DNA of 64,000 nt. Origin: Anaerolineae bacterium. Lineage in GTDB: Bacteria; Chloroflexota; Anaerolineae; Aggregatilineales; Phototrophicaceae. The stretch covers positions 1-64,000 of the forward strand of contig JAIOHM010000003.1 of assembly GCA_019912965.1 (NCBI GenBank). The letters run 5' to 3'. The translations under genes and the position numbers were made by a program. Below are positions 35,870-44,741 of the stretch, piece after piece. Positions within the stretch are counted from its first letter, which is position 1, and the number at the start of each line of letters is the position of its first letter. The notes beneath the pieces were generated by a model. It was not told the origin of the DNA. It made no database searches and saw only the letters and a list, made by a program, of their open reading frames with translations.

Positions 35870-36522
35870 TTAATGCCCTCAACCAGATCGACCGAAAAAT
35901 CTTCCATGGTATGAATGACGCGATGTGCTAAGGCCACCACATCTGGCGGGAGGATGAAACCGGGACTAGGTGCAGCGATGATATACATGCCCGCATTATG
36001 GAGTGCCCGCACACCATTGGACGAGTCCTCAATGCCAACTGCTCGATTAGCCTGAACACCCAATGCTTCCAGTGACGCCAGATACACATCCGGGGCGGGT
36101 TTGCCGTTTGGGAAATCGTCGCCATACAACATAAACTCAAATATTTTGTCTAATCCAGTGAGCTGCATCACCCGCTGGATGATCGTCTTGGGTGAACCGG
36201 AAGCCAATGCAATGCGGTAACGACTGGCAGCAGTGTGTACAGCCTCCAATGCGCCGGGGCGGATGGGCAACTGCTGTTCGTACTGGGCAATGACGCGGGT
36301 TTTGATGTCATCCATGATGGCATCGAGAGTCATCTCTAGCTGGAGGCGTTCCTGCATCACTTGCGCCCACTCGATGGTGTTGCGCCCCATCGCTGCACGC
36401 TGATCGTCATCCGTCCAGATTTTGCCTATGTCGCGGGCGAATTCCTGCCGCGCACGCAGCCAATAGACTTCCGAGTCTACGAGTACACCGTCCATATCAA
36501 ACACGACTGCTTCAATCGGCAT
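35866..36522 (-). CDS. HAD hydrolase, beta-phosphoglucomutase-like
   Basis: A 218-aa HAD protein of the beta-phosphoglucomutase/phosphatase subgroup. Motif I is FDMDGVLVDSE, motif II is LASGSPKT, the Lys lies in DFPNGKPAPDVY, and motif III is GIEDSSNGV. It is last in a three-gene minus-strand operon after a PfkB kinase and a class II aldolase, so it likely acts on a sugar phosphate as mutase or phosphatase. AGGAAAAACTC precedes the ATG. Confidence 0.88.
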   Translation of the reverse strand: MPIEAVVFDMDGVLVDSEVYWLRARQEFARDIGKIWTDDDQRAAMGRNTIEWAQVMQERLQLEMTLDAIMDDIKTRVIAQYEQQLPIRPGALEAVHTAASRYRIALASGSPKTIIQRVMQLTGLDKIFEFMLYGDDFPNGKPAPDVYLASLEALGVQANRAVGIEDSSNGVRALHNAGMYIIAAPSPGFILPPDVVALAHRVIHTMEDFSVDLVEGIN

Positions 36523-36535
36523 GAGTTTTTCCTGG

Positions 36536-37471
36536 TTATATGGTAAATGGAATCAGTTCGACTTGCGGCAGAAAGCGTTCGACATCAGCGCGGCGACAGT
36601 CGGCTGTGCCTAATGTGAGGCAAACTGCCGAGGCTGCCGCGATACCGAGGCGCAAACCATTTTCAATGGGTTCGCCCCGGTCGATGGCATAGGCTAATCC
36701 GGCAAGGACGGCATCACCCGCGCCGCCCGCACTCACCACGTCCACCGGAATCGCCGGAATGCGCCAGGCTTTATCTGGCAGGACAGCTAATGCCCCGGCA
36801 TCCCCAAAGGTCATGACTGAGGATGTGCCATGCTGCTGGTAAATTTCACGCGCACCCTGATAGGCATCATCCAATGATTTGATGGGACGGCCTAACAAGC
36901 TGGTCAATTCGGCGCGGTTGGGTTTGATGAATGTTGGGCCGGATTCCAAGCCTGCGCGTAAGTTCAGATCGGCGGCATCGAAAATCACCGGGACATTATG
37001 ATCGCGTGCCAGACGGATGTACTCGGTATAAAACTCCGGCGGGATTCCTTTGGGCAGCGTCCCGCCCAACACCACACAGTTAGCTTGTGCCAGCAGAGAC
37101 TCGAATTTTGCTCTGAGTTCGTCCAGATGGGCGGGGCTGACTTCCAAAGTCGAGGTGGTGATGGTGGTTTGTTCGCCGCCGTCTTCAGTCACAATAATGG
37201 TATTGATGCGGGTTTCACCGCCGACCTGAATGAAATCGGTGGTGACGCCCCGTGTCCGCAGCAGAAACTCGACCTTCTGCCCAATTGTCCCGGCAGCGAA
37301 ACCCAATGCATGGCTGGTAACGCCAAGTTCACCCAAAATGAAGGAGGCATCGGCAGGCTTGCCACCCATGCTGAAGGTGTTCTGCGAGGCGCGGATGGTG
37401 TGACCTTTTTCCAGCGCAGAGATGACAACCGTATGGTCGAGGGTGGTGTTAGCGGTCAGGGTGATAATCAT
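36536..37471 (-). CDS. PfkB-family sugar-phosphate kinase (1-phosphofructokinase-like)
   Basis: A 311-aa ribokinase-fold kinase of the fructose-1-phosphate/tagatose-6-phosphate branch (opening MIITLTANTTLDHTV). The catalytic GGAGDAVLAG with the base Asp and VVLGGTLPKGIP are intact. The usual substrate motif GGKGxN is changed to GGKPADAS, so specificity may differ. It sits 9 bp after the class II aldolase and 13 bp before the HAD gene; together they could convert a sugar to phosphorylated C3 or C2 units. A phosphotransferase system is not visible nearby. Confidence 0.85.
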   Translation of the reverse strand: MIITLTANTTLDHTVVISALEKGHTIRASQNTFSMGGKPADASFILGELGVTSHALGFAAGTIGQKVEFLLRTRGVTTDFIQVGGETRINTIIVTEDGGEQTTITTSTLEVSPAHLDELRAKFESLLAQANCVVLGGTLPKGIPPEFYTEYIRLARDHNVPVIFDAADLNLRAGLESGPTFIKPNRAELTSLLGRPIKSLDDAYQGAREIYQQHGTSSVMTFGDAGALAVLPDKAWRIPAIPVDVVSAGGAGDAVLAGLAYAIDRGEPIENGLRLGIAAASAVCLTLGTADCRRADVERFLPQVELIPFTI

Positions 37472-37480
37472 AAGGTCGAA

Positions 37481-38188
37481 TTATTCTTTGACATACTTAG
37501 CCATTGCGGCTTCTAATGCAGCGCGTTGTTCGGCCAGCGGATCACCGGATTGGAGTAGCTGTCCCATCAGGATGCAATAGGCGTTGGTATCCAGCCGTTC
37601 CACCGCATCGAAAGCAGCATCCAAATCCTTGCCGATGACGAACAACCCGTGCCATGCGGCGATCACCGCAGCGGCCTGTTTACGGATGCGCGATTCGTTC
37701 CCGCGAATGCCGCCCGCCACATGTTCAGAAAGATCATCGGTGTGCGCCGGAGCATATTCGACACAAGGCACAGTGCCGAATTTCAGCGTTGATTCCAGCA
37801 CTGGCGGTAAAGAACGATTCATGGCCGCGAATACCAGAATATTCTGGGCATGGGCATGAACCACGCCTGTGCCATATTCCCCAAATTCGCGGTGCAACCG
37901 GAAATGAACTTTTGATTCGCGGGAAATTTCGCCCGACCCATCGAGAACGTTCAAATCCATATCCACGACCAGCACGTCTTCTGGCTGAAGCTGCCACTGG
38001 CGTTTGCTGCCGCTGAAGCGTGGGGTGATGCAAACAAGATTACCCACCCGTGCGCTAATGTTGCCACCGGCTACATCGGTGAGTTTACGCGCGAACAGCA
38101 TTCCGCCCAATTTGGCAATTTTGGCACGCATGGCATTCAGCGCAGCATCATTCCTAATCGCTTCTTGTTGGGATTTTTCAGTAGTCAT
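37481..38188 (-). CDS. Class II aldolase/adducin family protein
   Basis: A 235-aa zinc-dependent aldolase/epimerase-like protein (L-fuculose-phosphate aldolase family). Seen are GGNISARVGN near the N-terminus, the metal His pair in VVHAHAQN, and a third His in AAWHGLFVIG. Three starts are possible; the far one (38227) lies inside a TATAAT box and would have no leader if that is the promoter, so the ATG at 38188 (or 38191) is preferred. It is the first gene of the sugar-phosphate operon with PfkB and HAD proteins. Confidence 0.85.
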   Translation of the reverse strand: MTTEKSQQEAIRNDAALNAMRAKIAKLGGMLFARKLTDVAGGNISARVGNLVCITPRFSGSKRQWQLQPEDVLVVDMDLNVLDGSGEISRESKVHFRLHREFGEYGTGVVHAHAQNILVFAAMNRSLPPVLESTLKFGTVPCVEYAPAHTDDLSEHVAGGIRGNESRIRKQAAAVIAAWHGLFVIGKDLDAAFDAVERLDTNAYCILMGQLLQSGDPLAEQRAALEAAMAKYVKE

Positions 38189-38225
38189 CATCAAGCCTGT
38201 CTTTTTGAAAGAGAATGTAACTCTC

Positions 38226-38231
38226 ATTATA
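38226..38231 (-). promoter_or_regulatory. Candidate -10 box of the aldolase operon
   Basis: TATAAT on the minus strand, 38 bp before the chosen ATG. It overlaps the alternative ATG at 38227. No clear -35 box was found at the right spacing. Confidence 0.35.
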
Positions 38232-38330
38232 CTTCTTTACATGCCTTATCGGGCAGATTGTCCTTGAAAAGCAATAGGCTTATACTCACAAGTTAGAAAA
38301 ATGTTCACGGTAATTTTTCTTTAAATCGTC

Positions 38331-38336
38331 TATAAT
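38331..38336 (+). promoter_or_regulatory. Candidate -10 box of the histidine kinase gene
   Basis: TATAAT lies 57 bp before the start codon. The nearest -35-like word is TTCACG at 21 bp spacing, which is too far, so the call rests on the -10 only. Confidence 0.35.
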
Positions 38337-38393
38337 GCAGCTAATCGTCGTTAGGTGGACGGTAATGTGTAGGAACACAGCGAGGGTTTAAAA

Positions 38394-40433
38394 ATGGCAG
38401 GTCAGGTCAGTACCGAATCCGACAAGCGCTATCAAATGCTGGTCGAATCAGCAAGCGATGTCATTTATACGACCGATGCCTATGGCTATTGTAACTATGT
38501 GAATGCTGCGGTCGAACGATTGTATGGTTATCGCTCGGCAGATGTAATCGGCAAACACTTCAGCGATTTTGTTGCTGAAGATTGGCGCGACCGGGTCATG
38601 GCTTTTTACCTCGATCAGTTTCAGCGCCGTGTGCCGGAAACGCGACTGGAATTTCCGGCGATAACCAACAAGGGCGAAATCCGCTGGGTGGAACAGGTTG
38701 TCACGCTTAATCAAGAGGGTGATTGGGTCATCGGTTTTAATGGTTTCGTGCGGGAAATTACCCAACGCAAACAGGCTGAAGATCAACTCCGTGAAAGCGA
38801 ATCGCGGCTGCGAATCATCGTCGAAAACGCGCCGAATATGATCTACATCAAGGATGTGGAAGGGCGCTATGTTCTGGTGAATCCGGCTGTGCTGAAATTG
38901 GGTAACAGCTTGGAAAAAGATTTTATTGGGAGAACCGATGCTCAAATCCATAATGAGCATGAAACGACTCGTATACGCGAGATTGAACAAGAAATTCTAG
39001 CATCGCAAAAAATGCAGGCATATGAATCCAGCTATGCTTTTCCTGATGGACAACGCTACTTCTCGGTTCTTAAATTCCCTTTTATTTCCAGCACTGGTGA
39101 ATCGCTGGGGGTGATTGGAATCAGTCAGGATATTACGCAGTATAAACGAACAGAAATAACCAATCATGAACACATCAATCGGCTCGAAATCATTAAACGG
39201 GTGGATGAGGAACTGACCCAAAGCCTGAGCATCGATTATGTACTGAAAATTGCGCTGGATGCTGCTGTACGACTGAGTCATGCTGAAGCCGGGGCGATCC
39301 ACCTGATCGAGGGCGACCATATGTGGGTGGCGCAGGTGATTGGCGATTATCCCCGTTCACTGATTGGGTCGCGGATTCCGATGGATGTAGGAATTGTCGG
39401 GCGCGTTGTGCGCGAAGGCCAACCGGAAATGATCTCCGATGTAACGCTTGACCCCGATTATGTCCCCAACGTACATGAAACCAAAGCCCAGATTACCATC
39501 CCCTTGATTTCCTCAGATCGATTGGTCGGGGTGCTGAATGTGCAGACCCCTGAACCGGGACACTTTAGCCAGCAGATGTTTGAGTTTTTGAAGGTGCTTT
39601 CGGCGCGAATCGCCAATGCACTGGAGAACGCGCGTCTTTACGACACGACCCAAAAACAACTTGATGAAATGCAAAAACTCTACCAACAGGTCAGCGATCT
39701 GGAACAACTCAAAACACAGATGATCCGGGTAGCCGCCCACGATTTACGGAATCCATTGGGTGTGATTTCCGGGTGTTTGCAGATGCTGACCCCGGAGATG
39801 GATCCAACCCTTTCCGACCGGGCGCGTGATTATCACCGCATCATTGACCAGGCGGTTGACCGAATGGACAAGATTACCCGTGACATCCTGACGCTGGAAC
39901 GGGTCGAAAGCGGGCGCGGCTTTTTGGATGATCTGGTCGATATGGGTGAACTGGTCAGCGGTGTATGGGCTGATTTCAAGAATCAGGCGGCGGAAAAGGC
40001 ACTGGATTACCAATTAGATGTTACACCCAAAATGGTGCGGGTACATGGCGAACGGGCAATGCTGCATGAGACCGTGGGGAATTTAATTAGCAACGCCATC
40101 AAATATACGCCGGAGCATGGCAAAGTCTGCATCAACCTGAAAACCGAGGGCGATCAAGCCGTTTTTGAGGTGGAGGATACGGGCTACGGCATCCCACAAG
40201 AAAATCAGGCGAACCTGTTCCAGCCATTTTACCGCGTCAAAACCAACGAAACACGCACCATCAAAGGCACGGGTTTAGGTTTACATCTGGTCAAGAGCAT
40301 TGTCGAAAAGCATAACGGGCAGATGCATTTCCGCAGTGTGTATGGCAAAGGCAGCACCTTTGGCTTTGAACTGCCGCTGGCCCGGAAGACCGGCACCAAA
40401 AGCCGCAAAGAAAAAGCGGTCAAGGTCAGTTAA
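38394..40433 (+). CDS. Soluble PAS-PAS-GAF sensor histidine kinase
   Basis: A 679-aa kinase without membrane helices. Two PAS domains (about 12-130 and 135-250; VESASDVIYTTDAYG and VENAPNMIYIKDVEG) are followed by a GAF domain (about 270-420), a coiled coil, the dimerisation/phosphoacceptor domain (AAHDLRNPLGVI with the His) and an intact HATPase (NLISNAIKYTPEHG, DTGYGIP, GTGLGLHL). It should autophosphorylate on His, but no response regulator gene is next to it, so it is an orphan kinase. A small Bles03-like gene follows on the same strand. Confidence 0.93.
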   Translation: MAGQVSTESDKRYQMLVESASDVIYTTDAYGYCNYVNAAVERLYGYRSADVIGKHFSDFVAEDWRDRVMAFYLDQFQRRVPETRLEFPAITNKGEIRWVEQVVTLNQEGDWVIGFNGFVREITQRKQAEDQLRESESRLRIIVENAPNMIYIKDVEGRYVLVNPAVLKLGNSLEKDFIGRTDAQIHNEHETTRIREIEQEILASQKMQAYESSYAFPDGQRYFSVLKFPFISSTGESLGVIGISQDITQYKRTEITNHEHINRLEIIKRVDEELTQSLSIDYVLKIALDAAVRLSHAEAGAIHLIEGDHMWVAQVIGDYPRSLIGSRIPMDVGIVGRVVREGQPEMISDVTLDPDYVPNVHETKAQITIPLISSDRLVGVLNVQTPEPGHFSQQMFEFLKVLSARIANALENARLYDTTQKQLDEMQKLYQQVSDLEQLKTQMIRVAAHDLRNPLGVISGCLQMLTPEMDPTLSDRARDYHRIIDQAVDRMDKITRDILTLERVESGRGFLDDLVDMGELVSGVWADFKNQAAEKALDYQLDVTPKMVRVHGERAMLHETVGNLISNAIKYTPEHGKVCINLKTEGDQAVFEVEDTGYGIPQENQANLFQPFYRVKTNETRTIKGTGLGLHLVKSIVEKHNGQMHFRSVYGKGSTFGFELPLARKTGTKSRKEKAVKVS

Positions 40434-40498
40434 AAAGTGCATAAAAATTTATTGGTCAGATGATTTGAATAGTCCTGTTATTTGCCGTGAAAGTTGTT

Positions 40499-40912
40499 AT
40501 GGCTGACTCCAAACCCGTTCCGCCCAATCTCGACCTGATTCAAATCGTCCAACAAGCGCGGATGCTACACGACGCACAGACTACCCCATCACAGATCAGC
40601 GGGGTGTATTGGCTGGAATGCAAACCTTCCAGTCCAGGCCAAACCCCCACAGCCCGTGCCGGGGAATGGCGCATTGAAACCACACTGGCCGAAGTGGACT
40701 CGCTCTGGGCGATCATCAAACAAGCAACAGAAGCCGGTTTTCTCGGTTACAAGTCGAAAGTATCCACTGCGCCAGCCCATGGACAAACACAGACAGATGC
40801 ACGGTTAATCGTGGTGCGAACTTATGATGCTGACGATACAGCAGATGTGGCACGGGTAGAGGCCGCGCTGCGCGAACGAGGCATTCAGACAGGCCGATAC
40901 GAACAGATTTAA
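40499..40912 (+). CDS. Bles03/DUF1917-like putative phosphothreonine-lyase-domain protein
   Basis: A 137-aa protein. The second half (GEWRIETTLAEVDSLWAIIKQ, then LGYKSKVST, then RLIVVRTYDADDTADVARVE) fits the pattern of the Bles03/DUF1917 family, which databases label putative phosphothreonine lyase domain; activity in bacteria is not established. The in-frame GTG four codons earlier is less likely than this ATG. It begins 65 bp after the histidine kinase and may be co-transcribed with it. Confidence 0.55.
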   Translation: MADSKPVPPNLDLIQIVQQARMLHDAQTTPSQISGVYWLECKPSSPGQTPTARAGEWRIETTLAEVDSLWAIIKQATEAGFLGYKSKVSTAPAHGQTQTDARLIVVRTYDADDTADVARVEAALRERGIQTGRYEQI

Positions 40913-40993
40913 ATATCCACATGGTTGCTAAATTGGTTTCTGTTCCCTACAATATGGCCTATCGGGGTAAGCAATTATTGTAGAAAGAAGGTC

Positions 40994-42334
40994 ATGTTCG
41001 CAACCATTCTGATTGCGGTACTCGTTATTGTTTCCATGATTGCAATCAATGCGCTGTATGTGGCCGGGGAATTTGCCGCTGTCAGCGCTCGCAAGGGTCG
41101 CGTTGTTCAGGCAGCAAACGAAGGCAACCGTCTGGCAAAACTCCTTCTGCCGATTGTTGAAGATCACCATAAGCTCGACAACTATATCGCCGCCAGCCAG
41201 GTTGGTATCACACTTTCCAGCATCATTCTGGGCATTTATGGACAGGGACAGATTGCGCCGATGATCGCCCCACTCATCGCAAAGATTCCATTTCTGAGCG
41301 ATGAAGCTGCGGCATTAGGGGTATCTTCGCTGCTGGTGTTGGCCTTTCTGACGACGCTGCAAGTGGTACTCGGTGAATTAGTGCCGAAGTCGCTGGCACT
41401 GCAATACCCAGAGGAGATGGCCTACGGCACCGCCCTGCCCATGAGCTGGTCGGCGAATTGGCTGCTGCGCCCATTCATCATTCTGCTCAACGGCAGTGGT
41501 GCCCTCCTGCTCAGACTGCTGGGTGCCAATCAGGGTGCCAGCCATCAACATGTTCACTCGCCTGAAGAAATTATGATGCTGATCGGTCAAAGCCATGAAG
41601 GCGGTTTGCTGGACGCGGAAGAACGGGAACTGCTGGATAATGCATTACGGGCAGGCGAACTCACTGCCGGGGAAATCGCCGTTCCGCGCATTCGGATGAT
41701 TGCTGCCGAACAGAGTATGCCGATTAGCGAACTGCTTCAGATTGCCACGACATCCGCCTACACCCGCATTCCAGTATATGAAGAAGACGTCGACCACATC
41801 ACAGGCTTCGTGCATCTGAAGGATTTATTCCGGCTGCACTACACCCAAAAAGAAACCAGCATCCAGAGCATTCTCCGCAAAGTGCCTTACATACCCGAAA
41901 CCATGCCAACCCGACAGGTATGGGAAACCCTAGATCGTCACCAGAGTTATCTGGCAATTGTGATTGACGAATACGGGGGAACCGCCGGGATGCTGACCCG
42001 CGAAGATTTGATCGAGGAATTGTTCGGGGAACTTCAGGATGAATTCGATACCGAAAATCCGCTCATTACCCGGCTCGAAAATGGGCAATACAAAGTGCGA
42101 GGCGATATTCTCATCGAACATCTCAATCATCGTCTGGATATTGATCTGCCGATTGATGAAGCCCATACCATAGGCGGGCTGGTCTTGCAGGTCATGGGAC
42201 GCATCCCGCAGATTGGTGAATCGGTCAAAATTCAGGGGATTAACCTGCGCGTTCAGGCTGTCACCAACCGGGCAATTGAGGAACTGCTGCTGACACTCCC
42301 CAAAGCGGCTGGTTCGCAGGATGAAACCCGCTGA
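40994..42334 (+). CDS. CNNM/HlyC-CorC family membrane protein, first of tandem pair
   Basis: A 446-aa protein: an N-terminal CNNM transmembrane domain (DUF21, about 1-190; starts MFATILIAVLVIVSMIAINALYVAGEF), a CBS pair (about 210-330; VPRIRMI, YTRIPVYEEDVDHITGFVH, IVIDEYGGTAG) and a C-terminal CorC/HlyC domain (about 345-430; GGLVLQVMGRIPQIG). The family is linked to Mg2+/Co2+ efflux. The track start is 23 codons earlier, but AGAAGG just before the ATG at 40994 favours this one. It overlaps the next gene as TGATG. Confidence 0.9.
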   Translation: MFATILIAVLVIVSMIAINALYVAGEFAAVSARKGRVVQAANEGNRLAKLLLPIVEDHHKLDNYIAASQVGITLSSIILGIYGQGQIAPMIAPLIAKIPFLSDEAAALGVSSLLVLAFLTTLQVVLGELVPKSLALQYPEEMAYGTALPMSWSANWLLRPFIILLNGSGALLLRLLGANQGASHQHVHSPEEIMMLIGQSHEGGLLDAEERELLDNALRAGELTAGEIAVPRIRMIAAEQSMPISELLQIATTSAYTRIPVYEEDVDHITGFVHLKDLFRLHYTQKETSIQSILRKVPYIPETMPTRQVWETLDRHQSYLAIVIDEYGGTAGMLTREDLIEELFGELQDEFDTENPLITRLENGQYKVRGDILIEHLNHRLDIDLPIDEAHTIGGLVLQVMGRIPQIGESVKIQGINLRVQAVTNRAIEELLLTLPKAAGSQDETR

Positions 42335-43662
42335 TGGATATTCTGATTTCATTCAGCATTATTCTCGTCCTGATCCTGTTAAACGGGATGTTTGTGGCTG
42401 CCGAATTCGCCATCATCGGCATTCGCCCTTCACGGGTCGAACAGCTTGCGGATGAAGGCAACCGTACCGCGCGGCGTTTGCTGGAAGTTGTCAAGAATCC
42501 ACCGAAGGTTGACCGCTACATCGCCACTGCCCAGTTAGGCATTACGCTTGCCAGTCTGGGTTTGGGGATGGTGGGTGAACCGTCGGTCGCTCATCTATTA
42601 GAAGTTCCACTGCATGACTGGCTCGGACTGAGCGATGAGGTGCTGCACACGGTTTCATTTTTGATCGGATTGTCGATCATCACGTATCTACATGTGGTCA
42701 TTGGCGAGATGGTACCCAAATCGCTATCGCTGCAAAACGCGGAACGGGCAGTGCTGCTGCTGGCCGGGCCGATGTTCTTCATACAGGGCGTTTTCTCTCT
42801 GGCTGTTACGGGGTTGAACCGCATTGGTCTGTTCACGCTCCGGGTGCTGCGCGTTCCACCGCCCGCCAAAGGCAGCCGCCTGCATACGCCGGATGAACTG
42901 GAACTGATTATCTCCGACAGCGTGGCAGGCGGGATGATGGAAGAATCGGAACACCGGATCGTCAGCAATATTTTTGAATTTGCTGAACTGCGAGTAGAAC
43001 AGGTGATGACCCCGCGGGTGAAGGTGGACGCGATACCCGTCACGATCACAGAAACAGAAGTGCTGGAGCACATGTTTCACTCGCCCCACAGCCGTCTGCC
43101 CGTTTATGAGGACAGCCTCGATAACATCATCGGTCTTTTGCACCTTAAAGAACTGGCTCAACAGCAGTTGGCTAAAAAGCCTTTCGATCTTCACGCGATT
43201 CTGCACGTTATTCCCAGCGTTCCAGAGGGCACTTCCGCCGAAAAGCTGCTTTCCAAACTCAAACGGGAACGGGTTCATATGGCGATTGTGCTGGATGAAT
43301 ACGGCGGCACAGCGGGCATCGTAACGATGGAAGACCTGATCGAACAAATCATGGGGGATGTGCGCGACGAGTTCGATGTCGAAAAACAGCCATCGATCAT
43401 GGTGCTGAAGCCGGGACATTTGCTGGTCGAGGGTGATGTACGGTTACATGAATTGACCGAATATCTCGATATTGGCGACCCGGATTCGTATGAGGTGGAC
43501 AGCATCGGCGGTTTGCTGCTTTCGCAGATTACCCTGCCACCAGCGAAGGGCGACCAAGCAGTGGTCAACAAGATGACCCTACGCGCCGAGGAAGTCAATG
43601 GTTTAACGATTGAACGTTTATCTGTCCTATATACACCACAAGCTACCAGCACTGATGCCTGA
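42334..43662 (+). CDS. CNNM/HlyC-CorC family membrane protein, second of tandem pair
   Basis: A 442-aa paralogue of the previous protein with the same CNNM-CBS-CorC order (MDILISFSIILVLILLNGMFVAAEFA; CBS core YEDSLDNIIGLLHLKE; VLDEYGGTAGIVT). It starts within the stop codon of the first gene, so the pair is translated together and may form a heterodimer; CNNM proteins are known dimers. The two copies are clearly diverged, so the duplication is old. Confidence 0.9.
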   Translation: MDILISFSIILVLILLNGMFVAAEFAIIGIRPSRVEQLADEGNRTARRLLEVVKNPPKVDRYIATAQLGITLASLGLGMVGEPSVAHLLEVPLHDWLGLSDEVLHTVSFLIGLSIITYLHVVIGEMVPKSLSLQNAERAVLLLAGPMFFIQGVFSLAVTGLNRIGLFTLRVLRVPPPAKGSRLHTPDELELIISDSVAGGMMEESEHRIVSNIFEFAELRVEQVMTPRVKVDAIPVTITETEVLEHMFHSPHSRLPVYEDSLDNIIGLLHLKELAQQQLAKKPFDLHAILHVIPSVPEGTSAEKLLSKLKRERVHMAIVLDEYGGTAGIVTMEDLIEQIMGDVRDEFDVEKQPSIMVLKPGHLLVEGDVRLHELTEYLDIGDPDSYEVDSIGGLLLSQITLPPAKGDQAVVNKMTLRAEEVNGLTIERLSVLYTPQATSTDA

Positions 43663-43664
43663 AA

Positions 43665-44261
43665 TCAGTTGAATTTGGGGATGACGCCGCCTGTGCGGTT
43701 CATGTAAGTGCGGTACTCGTCCCCAAAATTATCCAGCATCATCTTTTCCTCACGCGGGACGCGCAGCCAGTAAATCGGCGCGAAGGTTACGAGCAGCGCC
43801 AACCCGGCAATCCAGTTGTGCAATAAAAGTGCCTGCGCGATGCCAGTTAGCCAGACCGAAGCATAAATCGGGTGGCGCAGGTGCTGGTAAACGCCATTGG
43901 TGACGAGTTTGTGTTCCTGCCGGACTTCCAATGTGGGCGACCAATTCGTCCCTAAATCGGCATGTGACCGCCACAGCAGCCAGACCGAACCCGCTAACGG
44001 CAGAATGCCTATCAATGCCAGCCAATCGGGCAGTTGATAATTGGCAAAATCCAGCCACGGTGTGAAGATATAGATGATGGGCAGCAGGTGCATCCCCACA
44101 AAACCCAACAATGCCAAACTAAATTCCAGGGCGTTCAGACGATTATCGCTAATGCGGTGCTGGTGACGGTCGGCACGGTTGCGTTTGCGGTGCGGCGCAC
44201 GAATGGTTTCGATGGCAATCCAGCCGATGAGGAAAATAATCTTGAATACGTTTGGGGACAT
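43665..44261 (-). CDS. Isoprenylcysteine/phospholipid methyltransferase-like membrane protein
   Basis: A 198-aa protein with five or so membrane helices. The C-terminal signature HKLVTNGVYQHLRHPIYAS and REEKMMLDNFGDEYRTY is diagnostic for the ICMT/PEMT membrane methyltransferase group, which uses S-adenosylmethionine. The natural substrate in bacteria is generally unknown and may be a lipid or isoprenoid. It is convergent with the CNNM pair, with two bases between stop codons. Confidence 0.85.
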   Translation of the reverse strand: MSPNVFKIIFLIGWIAIETIRAPHRKRNRADRHQHRISDNRLNALEFSLALLGFVGMHLLPIIYIFTPWLDFANYQLPDWLALIGILPLAGSVWLLWRSHADLGTNWSPTLEVRQEHKLVTNGVYQHLRHPIYASVWLTGIAQALLLHNWIAGLALLVTFAPIYWLRVPREEKMMLDNFGDEYRTYMNRTGGVIPKFN

Positions 44262-44741
44262 GTTAGCTCACTCCTGCTCTGGATAAGCCTAGCGCGGATT
44301 TCGCCAGCCATACCCCCTAGAAAAAGGGGGTTCGGTGGAAACAGATTGCGCAAAATTGCCGTAGGGGTTGTCGGCGGGAAGACGGGAGGCTGGCATGTCG
44401 CAAATGTCATTGTCGGCGGTTGGGGTGGGGAGCGCCGTAGTGTACAACGCAAAGCTCTCGTCTTGTCGCCGCGTTGTCGGGATTGTCATTGTACAGCGGG
44501 AACAGGGGAGATTGGCGCTGCAATTGTACAATAACCTTTGCGCACGGCAGACGATGAACCGACATCTTGACGCCGGAGGGGCTTTTGCGTAGCATAGATT
44601 TATCGCTCCGTTTCCACACAGGAAAAATCCCCGTGACACTGTTTTACGAGTAATCCAATCGACAAACGAGTGGTTTGATCACCAGCGGATTTCACAACCC
44701 GTTTTTTTCGTTTTGCCGATTGCATGAAAGGAATAACAGTC
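44262..44741. other. Intergenic region with hairpin
   Basis: No supportable gene in 480 bp. It contains the hairpin ACCCCCT-AGAAAA-AGGGGGT (44312-44331), a GC-rich stretch with short unconvincing ORFs, and the divergent leaders of the two methyltransferase genes. The three overlapping small ORFs in the track have no ribosome binding sites. Confidence 0.5.
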
